From the NCBI GenBank assembly GCA_036263155.1, contig DATAHN010000110.1, forward strand, positions 11,905-75,904: a stretch of 64,000 nt of DNA, read 5' to 3'. Within the stretch, counting starts at the first letter, position 1. Each line of letters starts with the position of its first letter. Under the pieces are notes generated by a model. The model did no database searches. It was not told where the DNA came from and saw only the letters and a program-made list of their open reading frames with translations. Below, one piece after another: positions 54,069 to 61,743 of this stretch. Position numbers and translations under genes: made by a program. The DNA is from DASUBN01 sp036263155 (GTDB lineage Bacteria; Pseudomonadota; Gammaproteobacteria; Natronospirales; REEB76).

Positions 54069-55394
54069 GTGAACCAGCCCCGCACCGGCCAAGCCAATGC
54101 AGCCTGGCAAGTCCAGACCCTCGCCGACAGCGCCAAGCAGCTCGCCGAACGCGGCGAACTGCGCCAGGCCGAGCAGATCTACCGGCAGATCCTCGAGGTG
54201 GCGCCCTACCATGTGCGCTCCCTCAACTTCCTGGCGGTGCAGGCGCTGGAGCGCGGCGAGCTGGACCAGAGCCAGTCGTTCCTGGAGCAGGCGTTGCGCG
54301 CCGCGCCGGACCGGCCGATCCTGCACCAGAACCTGGGGCTGGTGCACCGGCGCCGCGGCGAGTCCGACAAGGCGCTGGCAGCGCTCGAGCGCGCCATCGC
54401 GCTCAAGCCCGCGCACCGCACTGCCTGGCTGCACAAGGGCGCCGTGCTGGAGGACCTGGGCCGCCACGATGAGGCGGTGCGGGCTTACTGGCAGGCGTGG
54501 CTGCATTTCCCGGATGCGGACGCGGTGGCGAACGACAGCTTCGCCGCGCCGGCCCTGCGGGACCTGGTGATGCAGGCGGCCGAAGGCATCCGAGCCACCC
54601 AGCTCAAGCTCATCGCCGACGCATTGGCGCCGGTGCACGAGAAGCACGGCCCCGAGGCGCTGAAGCGCGTGGACGAGGCCGCCGAGATCTACGTGGGCCG
54701 CCGCCCGCCGCGCTACCAGCACGGTCTGCAGCATCCTTCCTTCATCTACCTGCCCGGCCTCGCGCCCCGTCCGTTCTTCGAGCGCGCCGAGTTCCCGTGG
54801 GCGCCCGCCCTCGAGGCGGCCACCGCCACGATCCGCGAGGAACTGCGCGCAGTGCTGGCCTCCGGCGAGGGCATCGCGCCCTATGTGCAGGTGCAGGCCG
54901 GCACCGCCCCGCAGCAGTGGGCGGAACTGGACGGCTCGAAGCAGTGGAGCTCATTCCACCTCTGCAAAGCCGGCGAGCGCATCGAGACGAACCTCGCGCG
55001 CTGCCCCAAGACCGCCGCCGCGCTCGCGGCGCTGCCGTTGCCGGAGATCCCCGGGCATGCGCCGGAGGCGCTGTTCTCGGTCCTGCAGCCGGGCACCCAC
55101 ATCCCGCCGCACTTCGGCCTCGCCAACTACAAGATCGTGGTGCACCTACCGCTCATCGTGCCCGCCGACTGCGCGATCCGCGTCGGCAACGAGACCCGCG
55201 GCTGGAAGGAAGGCGAGTGCCTGCTGCTGGACGACAGCTTCCAGCACGAGGCCTGGAACCGCAGCCAGGAACTGCGCGCGGTGCTGATCACCGAGGTCTG
55301 GCACCCGGATCTCACCGCGGCGGAGCGCGAGGGCATCGCCGCGCTGGTGGCGGGTATCTCGGCCTTCAACCGCAGCTACGGCGGCGCGGCCTGA
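54069..55394 (+). CDS. TPR protein with aspartyl/asparaginyl beta-hydroxylase domain
   Basis: The 441-residue protein has three or four TPRs (residues 15-145) and a PF05118-type hydroxylase domain from about 240. The iron histidines are His348 in PPHFGLANYKIVVHL and His393 in DSFQHEAWN. The third ligand position is Gly350, the HxG arrangement known for mammalian AspH. It starts at GTG 54069; no strong ribosome site is seen. It lacks a signal peptide. It precedes a sulfotransferase gene by 19 bases, so hydroxylation and sulfation are probably linked. Confidence 0.9.
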   Translation: MNQPRTGQANAAWQVQTLADSAKQLAERGELRQAEQIYRQILEVAPYHVRSLNFLAVQALERGELDQSQSFLEQALRAAPDRPILHQNLGLVHRRRGESDKALAALERAIALKPAHRTAWLHKGAVLEDLGRHDEAVRAYWQAWLHFPDADAVANDSFAAPALRDLVMQAAEGIRATQLKLIADALAPVHEKHGPEALKRVDEAAEIYVGRRPPRYQHGLQHPSFIYLPGLAPRPFFERAEFPWAPALEAATATIREELRAVLASGEGIAPYVQVQAGTAPQQWAELDGSKQWSSFHLCKAGERIETNLARCPKTAAALAALPLPEIPGHAPEALFSVLQPGTHIPPHFGLANYKIVVHLPLIVPADCAIRVGNETRGWKEGECLLLDDSFQHEAWNRSQELRAVLITEVWHPDLTAAEREGIAALVAGISAFNRSYGGAA

Positions 55395-55413
55395 CGGCCG
55401 GCGCGCGGTCCGC

Positions 55414-56118
55414 ATGATCGCGACCTCGCAGCTGCTGTTCATCCACCTGCACAAGACCGGCGGACAGTTCGTCAACCGCCTGCTGCTCGCGCACCTGCCG
55501 GGCGCGCGCATGGTCGGCTACCACCTGCCCCGCAGCGAGGCACCGGCGGAGCTGAAGGCCTTGCCCGCCTTCGCCTTCATGCGCAACCCCTGGGACTGGT
55601 ACGTGTCCTGGTACGCGTTCAACGCCGCGAACCCGCAGCGCAACCCGATCTTCCGTGCGGTCTCCGAACAGGGCGGAGCCGGCTTCCACGACACCATCCA
55701 CAACCTGCTGCACCTCGGCCATCCGCTGCACGCGGCGATGCGCGAGGAGATCGCCCAGGCCTTGCCCGAGAGCCGCGAGGGCAACCAGGGCAGCGGCATC
55801 ACCCGCGCGGCGATGCGCGGTCTCACCGACCCCGATGCCGGCTACCTCACCTGGCTCACGCGCTACATGTGTTTCGTGGGCGGCTCGCCCGCGGGGCTGC
55901 GCATGGGGCGCATGGAGCAGCTGCGCGAGGAACTGCCCGGCCTATTGGAGGGTTGCGGCACGGCGGTGACGCCGGAACTCAAGCGCGCCATCGCCGAGGC
56001 GCCGGCGGTGAACGCCTCGCCGCGGCGCGACTACCGCAGCTACTACGACGAGGAGTTGAAGGCGCTGGTGGCGGAGCGGGACTGGGCCATCATCGAGAGC
56101 CACGGCTACCAGTTCTGA
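55414..56118 (+). CDS. Sulfotransferase family protein (Sulfotransfer_2-like)
   Basis: The 234-residue protein has the 5'-phosphosulfate loop FIHLHKTGGQFVNRLLL (9-25), matching the HxPKTGG pattern of membrane-type carbohydrate sulfotransferases, and the 3'-phosphate motif FMRNPWDWYVSWYAF. It lacks a membrane anchor. It should transfer sulfate from PAPS to a hydroxyl group, and it follows the TPR-hydroxylase gene by 19 bases. The acceptor is unknown. Confidence 0.88.
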   Translation: MIATSQLLFIHLHKTGGQFVNRLLLAHLPGARMVGYHLPRSEAPAELKALPAFAFMRNPWDWYVSWYAFNAANPQRNPIFRAVSEQGGAGFHDTIHNLLHLGHPLHAAMREEIAQALPESREGNQGSGITRAAMRGLTDPDAGYLTWLTRYMCFVGGSPAGLRMGRMEQLREELPGLLEGCGTAVTPELKRAIAEAPAVNASPRRDYRSYYDEELKALVAERDWAIIESHGYQF

Positions 56119-56122
56119 TAGA

Positions 56123-56155
56123 TGATGCAAAACGCCCATCTGGGCTTTGCATCTA
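56123..56155. terminator. Bidirectional terminator-like hairpin between convergent genes
   Basis: GATGCAAA and TTTGCATC pair perfectly, with an inner CCCA/TGGG stem. The structure covers the whole 34-base gap and the stop codon of the minus-strand gene. Confidence 0.6.
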
Positions 56156-56797
56156 GTCCATCATCTGCGCATCGGCGGGATGCGCCCCCGAGAGGCGCGC
56201 GAACAGCGCCGGCTCCTCCAGGCCCTCCGCCTCCCCCGCCGCATCCACCCGTGCCACCGCTTCCGGCGCGGGAAACACGTCGAAGATGAGGTGCACCCGC
56301 GCCTCGCTGTGATGGTCGTTCACTACCGCGTGGGGCGCGAGGTTGTTCAGCGTCCACGCTTCCCCCGCCGCCATGCGGAAGAAGCGCCCGTTGCAGTAGA
56401 GCCGCACCTGGGGGTTGGTGAACACCGGCAGGTGTACGCGGAAGGAGCGAACGAAGTAATCGTTGGCGGCATCCATGTGCGGATAGACGATGCCGCCGGG
56501 CCTGAGCGCCGCCAGCAGGCACTTGCCCGGGGTCCCGGGCAAGAGGCCGTAGAGCAGCTCGCGGATATAGGGGCAGGCGGCCAGGGCCGGCTGCTCCGGG
56601 TCGCCCTGGATTCCCAGCGCCGGCGCGTGGCCCTTGAGGAACAGCGACTGGGTCTCGCGGTGCACCGGCGCGCGCACGTTGCCCCACAGTTCCTCCGGCA
56701 GGGCCGCCACCTCGCGCTGCAGCCGCGCCGAATCCAGCGGGAGCGGCAGCTTGCGGCAGGCCGTCACGTGCTCACGCTTGTCGAACGGGGAGTCCAT
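56153..56797 (-). CDS. Aspartyl/asparaginyl hydroxylase-like 2OG/Fe(II) protein
   Basis: The 214-residue protein has His107 and Asp109 in YPHMDAANDY, the distal His156 in LAPHAVVN and Arg167 for 2-oxoglutarate. Residues 95-175 align with the N-terminal domain of the adjacent divergent gene (shared pattern R-hydrophobic-x-V-P/H-x-P-V-x-T-x-P-x-V-R, and GEAW). It is a stand-alone single-domain enzyme with an HxD triad, unlike the HxG of the TPR protein. The ATG at 56797 is 48 bases from the ATG of that gene. Confidence 0.85.
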   Translation of the reverse strand: MDSPFDKREHVTACRKLPLPLDSARLQREVAALPEELWGNVRAPVHRETQSLFLKGHAPALGIQGDPEQPALAACPYIRELLYGLLPGTPGKCLLAALRPGGIVYPHMDAANDYFVRSFRVHLPVFTNPQVRLYCNGRFFRMAAGEAWTLNNLAPHAVVNDHHSEARVHLIFDVFPAPEAVARVDAAGEAEGLEEPALFARLSGAHPADAQMMD

Positions 56798-56830
56798 GCG
56801 GGCAGTGTACCGTGGCCTACCCCGCCCCGG

Positions 56831-56836
56831 TACAAT
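56831..56836 (+). promoter_or_regulatory. -10 element for the fusion gene
   Basis: TACAAT ends nine bases before the ATG at 56846, implying a very short or absent leader. Confidence 0.4.
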
Positions 56837-56845
56837 GGGCGACGC

Positions 56846-58669
56846 ATGCGCCTCCCCGCCCCTTTCATCAAGCTCCCGCTGCGCTTCGACGTGGCGCGCC
56901 TCAAGGCCGAGGTCGCCAGCATCCCGGAGAGCGAGTGGCGGGCCCATCCCCAGGGTTTCGCCGGCAACTCGGCCCTGATCCTGGTGTCGCACCGCGGCGG
57001 CGAGAACGACGACACCAGCGGCGCCATGGCGCCGGCACCGCGTCTCGCCCGGTGCGAGTACCTGCGCCAGGTGATGGCGAGCTTCCAGGCCGTGGTGGGC
57101 CGCTCGCGCCTGATGCGCCTGGAGCCCGGCGCCGAGGTCACGCCCCACACCGACATCGACTTCTACTGGCGCGATCGCATCCGCATCCACGTGCCGATCG
57201 TCACGGACCCCAGCGTGCGCTTCAACTGCGACGGGGTCGAGATCCACATGGGCGAGGGCGAGGCCTGGATCTTCGACAACTGGCGGCCCCACAACGTCAT
57301 CAACGGCAGCGGCATCCGCCGCGTGCACCTCGTCATGGACACGGTGGGCAGCGCCGCCTTCTGGCAGCTCGCCTCCGGCGGCATGGTGGCCTCCGCCGCG
57401 ACCCAGCTGCCGGCGCGGCTGGTGGAGTACCGGGAAGGCGTGGACGCCTCGCTGTTGTTCGAGTCCCACGATCCGGAGCCGCTGGCGCATCCCGCGGCCG
57501 TGAAGGGCACCGTGCACGAGCTGGTGGGAGACCTGCGTGGCGCCCAACCCCGTACCGCGCAGCATGCCGGGCTCGAGAACGCATTGCTGGACTTCGCCAA
57601 CGAATGGCAGGCGTTGTGGGCACGCTTCGGTGGCGGCGCGGGTCACCAAGCCCACTACGCGGTGCTCATCGAGGACACTTTGAAGCGCGTGGGCCAGCTC
57701 GGCACGGGACTGCGGCTGCCGAGCAACAGCACCCAGGTGAACATGGTGCTGCAGAAGTATCTCTCCGGCATGTTCGACCACTTCCCGGCCTGGCTCGCCG
57801 CCGCGCCGGTGCCCGCCTTCCCGCGGCCGGTGATCGTCGTGGCCGCGCCGCGCAGCGGCAGCACGCTCCTGTTCGAGACCCTAAAGCGCATCCCGGGCCT
57901 CTCCAACCTGGGCGACGAGAGCCACGCGGAGATCGAGGCCATCCCCGGCCTCTCCCCGCGCGACCGCGGTTTCGCCTCCAACGTGCTCGCCGCCGCGGAT
58001 CTCACGCCGGAGCGGCGCGACGCGATCCTGCGCAACTTCGTGCTGCAGCTCAGGGACCACCAGGGCCGGCGCTGGCTGACCCAGGACGGTGCCGCGCCGG
58101 GCGTGCGCCTGCTGGAGAAGACGCCGAAGAACGCCCTACGCATCCCGTTCCTGGACGCGCTGTTCCCCGATGCGCTGTACCTCTTCATCCACCGCGACGC
58201 GGGTGAGAACCTGGGCAGCATGCTGGACGCCTGGCAGTCGGGCCGCTTCGTGACCTACCCGGACCTACCGGACTGGCAAGGGCAGCCCTGGTCGCTGCTG
58301 CTACCGCCCGGCTGGCGGGAACTGCGCGGCAAGCCGTCCCCGGAGGTGGTGGGCGCCCAGTGGCGTGCAGCCAATCAAGCCATCCTCGACGATCTCTCGA
58401 AGCTCCCGCGGGAACGCTGGCGTGTGCTCGACTATGCGGAGCTGGTGCGGGACCCCTCGGGCGTGGTGCGGCGTGCCGCCGCCTTCGCGGGCTTGCCCGA
58501 GCCGGTGGAACTGCAGCGCTCCCTGGCCGCGGGTCTGCCGCCCTCCCGCTACACCCTGAGCGCGCCCGCGCCGGACAAGTGGCGCCGCCACGAGACGGCG
58601 CTCACGCCGGTGCTGGCCGCCCTCGCACCCCTGCGCGAGCGGCTGGCGGCACTGGACAACCGCCTGTGA
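56846..58669 (+). CDS. Hydroxylase-sulfotransferase fusion protein
   Basis: The 607-residue protein joins two enzymes. Residues 1-170 are an aspartyl/asparaginyl-hydroxylase-like domain with His101, Asp103 (TPHTDIDFYWRD) and His149 (NWRPHNVI). After a helical linker, residues 325-600 are a PAPS sulfotransferase with the loop VVAAPRSGSTLLFETL (331-346), LLEKTPKNALR near 425 and the 3'-phosphate motif FIHRDAGENLGSML (447-460). No signal peptide. The two activities would act successively on one substrate. The stop overlaps the GTG of the next sulfotransferase gene. The long open frame upstream of 56846 is antisense to the neighbour. Confidence 0.9.
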   Translation: MRLPAPFIKLPLRFDVARLKAEVASIPESEWRAHPQGFAGNSALILVSHRGGENDDTSGAMAPAPRLARCEYLRQVMASFQAVVGRSRLMRLEPGAEVTPHTDIDFYWRDRIRIHVPIVTDPSVRFNCDGVEIHMGEGEAWIFDNWRPHNVINGSGIRRVHLVMDTVGSAAFWQLASGGMVASAATQLPARLVEYREGVDASLLFESHDPEPLAHPAAVKGTVHELVGDLRGAQPRTAQHAGLENALLDFANEWQALWARFGGGAGHQAHYAVLIEDTLKRVGQLGTGLRLPSNSTQVNMVLQKYLSGMFDHFPAWLAAAPVPAFPRPVIVVAAPRSGSTLLFETLKRIPGLSNLGDESHAEIEAIPGLSPRDRGFASNVLAAADLTPERRDAILRNFVLQLRDHQGRRWLTQDGAAPGVRLLEKTPKNALRIPFLDALFPDALYLFIHRDAGENLGSMLDAWQSGRFVTYPDLPDWQGQPWSLLLPPGWRELRGKPSPEVVGAQWRAANQAILDDLSKLPRERWRVLDYAELVRDPSGVVRRAAAFAGLPEPVELQRSLAAGLPPSRYTLSAPAPDKWRRHETALTPVLAALAPLRERLAALDNRL

Positions 58670-60387
58670 GTGAGGCGCCCATACCGCAACTGTTCGAGAC
58701 GGCCGTGGACGTATACGAGAAGGGCGACACGGAGCGTGCGCTCTCGCTCGCGGAAGACGTATTGCGGCGCCAGCCCCAGCATCCCGGCGCGCTGTACATG
58801 ACCGGCAGCCTGCTGCTCGGCCGCGGCGCCGTGGCGGAAGCCCTCCCCCGGCTGGAGCAGGCCGCGCGCCTTCAGCCTAATGACGGCGAGCTGCTGGAGA
58901 CCTTGGGCCATGCCTATCTCAACGCGCAACGCTGGGCGCAGGCGGTGGGTGCCTACCGCGCTGCCTGGCAGGCGGGACGCCGGCATCCCGACCTGCTCAA
59001 CAACCTCGGGCTCGCGCTCAAGGAGACGGGCGACGTGGACGGCGCCATCGGCGCTTACCAGGAGGCGATACGCCTCGCGTCGGACGACGCCGCGGTGCAC
59101 AACAACCTCGCCATCGCGCTCAACCGCAAACACGACTACATGGGCGCGATCGCAGCCTACCGGCGCTCCACTGAGCTCGACCCCGGCAACGCCGGTGTCT
59201 GGTCCAACCTCGCCACTCTCTACGAGCAGACCAACCTCATCGAGGAAGCCGAGCAGGCGCTGGCCCGCGGACTCGCCGCAGATCCGCGCCAGGAGAACCT
59301 GCACCTCATCGCTGCCCGCTGCGCCCGGCGCCGCGGCGCGTTCCCGGAGGCAGTGGAGCGCCTGGAACGGGAACTCGCGCGCCCCGACCTCAGCCCCGGT
59401 ATCCGGCGCGCCATGGAGTTCGAGCTCGGACGCGACTACGACCACCTCGAAGACGCGGCGCATGCCTTCCCGCACTTCGCCGCCGGCAACGCTCTCACCG
59501 ACCGGGTCTGGCCCGGCATGCGTGCGGGCGCCGACGCTTTCCTGCAGGACCTGGACCGGCGCCTGGCCTACTTCTCATCCGGCTTGCCCGCCGCCTGGTC
59601 TGCCTCGCCACCCGAGGAGCGCCCGAGCCCGGTGTTCCTGGTGAGCTTCCCGCGCTCCGGGACCACGCTCATGGACACCATCCTGGACGCGCACCCTGGC
59701 GTGAGCGTGATGGAGGAGGTGCCGTTCCTGGAGAATGTGGTGGAACAGGTGCGGCGCCTGCCGAGCGGCTATCCGCAGGCGTTGGCCACGCTTGACCCGG
59801 ACCGGATCCGCACCCTGCGCGCCGACTACTGGCGCGAAGTGGATGCGCTGCTCGGCCCCGCCGCGCGGGACACGCTGGTGGTGGACAAGAACCCGTTCTA
59901 CTCGGCGCATGCAGCCTTCATCCGGCTGCTGTTCCCCGGCGCGCGCTTCATCTTCGCGCTGCGCCATCCTTGCGATGTGGTGCTGTCCTGCTTCATGCAG
60001 GCCTTCGGCTACAACCCCGTACTGCACAACTTCCGCGACCTCGACAACACCGCCCAGACCTACCGGCGGGTGATGGACCTGTGGTCGCGTTACCGGGAAC
60101 TGCTGGCACTGCCGGTGCATGAGCTCCGCTACGAGGCGCTGGTGGCGGACAAGCAGAAGGAACTGGATGCGCTGCTGGCCTTCCTGGGCCTCGCCTGGGA
60201 GGAGAGCATGGAGGACCACACCCGGCACGCGAAGAAGCGCGGCCGCATCTACACGCCGAGCTACCACCAGGTGATCAAACCGGTGTACGGCGACGCGGTG
60301 GAACGCTGGCGGCGCTACCGGCCGCAACTGGAGGCCGTGCTGCCGGTGCTGAGGCCCTACATCGAACGCTTCGGCTACGAGGCCTGA
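58666..60387 (+). CDS. TPR-containing sulfotransferase
   Basis: The 573-residue protein has about seven TPRs over residues 5-270 and a sulfotransferase domain from about 322. Its features are FLVSFPRSGTTLMDTIL (324-340), the catalytic-lysine region VVDKNPF (Lys408) and FALRHPCDVVLSCF (430-443). This is the architecture of the bacterial TPR-sulfotransferases related to tyrosylprotein sulfotransferase. GTG at 58666 overlaps the preceding stop (GTGA) and so fixes the start. The TPRs probably hold a peptide or protein acceptor. Confidence 0.92.
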   Translation: MSEAPIPQLFETAVDVYEKGDTERALSLAEDVLRRQPQHPGALYMTGSLLLGRGAVAEALPRLEQAARLQPNDGELLETLGHAYLNAQRWAQAVGAYRAAWQAGRRHPDLLNNLGLALKETGDVDGAIGAYQEAIRLASDDAAVHNNLAIALNRKHDYMGAIAAYRRSTELDPGNAGVWSNLATLYEQTNLIEEAEQALARGLAADPRQENLHLIAARCARRRGAFPEAVERLERELARPDLSPGIRRAMEFELGRDYDHLEDAAHAFPHFAAGNALTDRVWPGMRAGADAFLQDLDRRLAYFSSGLPAAWSASPPEERPSPVFLVSFPRSGTTLMDTILDAHPGVSVMEEVPFLENVVEQVRRLPSGYPQALATLDPDRIRTLRADYWREVDALLGPAARDTLVVDKNPFYSAHAAFIRLLFPGARFIFALRHPCDVVLSCFMQAFGYNPVLHNFRDLDNTAQTYRRVMDLWSRYRELLALPVHELRYEALVADKQKELDALLAFLGLAWEESMEDHTRHAKKRGRIYTPSYHQVIKPVYGDAVERWRRYRPQLEAVLPVLRPYIERFGYEA

Positions 60388-60394
60388 GGCGGCT

Positions 60395-60952
60395 TCAGGC
60401 CACAGGCTCGAGCTTGTAGGCCAGGGTGTAGCGCGGCGCGTAGCAGGCCCGGCTGGGCGGCCGGCCCGCATGCAGGATGGTGCCGTCGAAGATCACCAGA
60501 CGCCCCGGCCGCGGGCTCACCGCCGCCGCCGCGTCCCGGTCCTTGTCGAAGAACAGGGTCTCCCCGCCCCACTCCACGTCCCACTGCGGCGCCACGTACC
60601 AGAGGGCCGTGAGGTCCTTGCCGCCCGGCTCACAGTCGGTATGGGTGAAAAGCATGTCGCCGTAGGCGGCATGGTTGCAGTAGCAGCGATAGACCTTGTA
60701 GGACCGGCCGGGCGCCGTGTCCTGGGCGGCCTGCAGGGTCGGTGCGTAGACCGGCAGCTTGAGGGCGGTATCGTGGGGGATGTTCAGCGCCCAGTGCCGC
60801 ACCGCGGCGGTCTCGGGCCGCGCCCACTCGGTGCGGGTGAAGGCCCCGTCGTCGAACATGGCGGTCAGGCGCAGGATATCCTGCTGGGACAGGAGGCCGT
60901 CGTAGACCCGCACTTCCCGTCCGTCGATGAGATGCCTGCGGGATGCCTGCAT
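60395..60952 (-). CDS. 2OG/Fe(II) oxygenase, P4H-like
   Basis: The 185-residue protein has His104 and Asp106 in FTHTDCEPGG, the strand WGGETLFFDKD, the distal His161 in TILHAGRPP and Arg174 in RYTLAYK, a complete facial triad and 2-oxoglutarate arginine. The N-terminus (MQASRRHLIDGREVRVYDGL) resembles hydroxylases acting on small molecules or proteins. The ATG at 60952 follows a -10 box at a suitable distance. It is divergent from the next oxygenase gene. Confidence 0.86.
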   Translation of the reverse strand: MQASRRHLIDGREVRVYDGLLSQQDILRLTAMFDDGAFTRTEWARPETAAVRHWALNIPHDTALKLPVYAPTLQAAQDTAPGRSYKVYRCYCNHAAYGDMLFTHTDCEPGGKDLTALWYVAPQWDVEWGGETLFFDKDRDAAAAVSPRPGRLVIFDGTILHAGRPPSRACYAPRYTLAYKLEPVA

Positions 60953-60968
60953 GCCGCCTCCGAAGCCG

Positions 60969-61021
60969 TTGTTACCGTGGATTCCGCCCTTTAATATGAA
61001 TACCCCGGCACGGCATTGCAA
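60969..61021. promoter_or_regulatory. Overlapping divergent promoters between two oxygenase genes
   Basis: On the plus strand TTGTTA (60969-60974) and TAATAT (60992-60997) are 17 bases apart. On the minus strand TTGCAA (61016-61021) and CATATT (60993-60998) are also 17 apart. The -10 boxes overlap, so the two directions would compete. Confidence 0.5.
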
Positions 61022-61041
61022 GCCGCACGCGAAGGTCCGCC

Positions 61042-61740
61042 ATGGCTCAACCGCGCATCAACATATTCCCCGCGTTCGCATCGCCGATCGTGGACAGCGC
61101 CCTGCCGGACCCGGGAGCGCTCAATGCGCGCCTGCGCGAGCTGTTCCTGCGCTGGGAAGCCGACCCAGGCCGCAAGCGCAGCTCCGCCCCCACCCCGGTC
61201 ATGAAGGTGGCGGTGTACGAGAGCGACTTCTCTCTGTTCGAGAACCCGGAACCGGAAATCCAGGCACTGGCCCAGTTCTGCCTGCAGCACGTGGGCTACG
61301 TGGTGCAGCAGCTGAACGGCTACAAGATGGAGGAGATGCAGCAGCTGCGCATCCACCACCACAGTTGGTACCACCTGACGCGCAACGGCGGCTACACCGC
61401 CCAGCACAACCATCCCATGGCATCGTGGTCAGGCGTCTACTGCGTGGACCCGGGCGACACGGTGGCGGACAAGCCCAACAACGGCACCCTGCGCTTCTCC
61501 GAGGCCCGCACTACCGCGGGCATGTACCTGGACCCGGGCAACGCCCACTGGCAGTCGCCCTACGGCATGGGCGACATCGCCTTCAACCTGCGCGCAGGCC
61601 AGCTCCTGCTGTTCCCTTCCTACCTGATGCACGAGGTGGCGCCCTACTACGGGCAGCGCGAGCGCATCACCGTGGCGTTCAACGCCTGGGTGCGCGAGGC
61701 GGGCGGCGGCGACGTGCCGGCGCTACGCCTGCGGACCTGA
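61042..61740 (+). CDS. Putative 2OG/Fe(II) oxygenase (PF13759/TIGR02466-like)
   Basis: The 232-residue protein belongs to the same group as the one at 3637. The HxH motif is His122/His124 in QHNHPMASWSGVY, the distal histidine is His197 in YLMHEVAPY, and Arg207 follows in QRERITVAFN. It is cytoplasmic. It ends three bases before the stop of the convergent TPR-sulfotransferase. The substrate is unknown. Confidence 0.84.
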   Translation: MAQPRINIFPAFASPIVDSALPDPGALNARLRELFLRWEADPGRKRSSAPTPVMKVAVYESDFSLFENPEPEIQALAQFCLQHVGYVVQQLNGYKMEEMQQLRIHHHSWYHLTRNGGYTAQHNHPMASWSGVYCVDPGDTVADKPNNGTLRFSEARTTAGMYLDPGNAHWQSPYGMGDIAFNLRAGQLLLFPSYLMHEVAPYYGQRERITVAFNAWVREAGGGDVPALRLRT

Positions 61741-61743
61741 GGC

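Noticed and set aside
56147..56845. An N-terminal extension of the fusion gene reading through the hydroxylase on the other strand
   Set aside because: The extension is antisense to a clear enzyme gene, and a -10 box and ATG at 56846 give the normal domain start.
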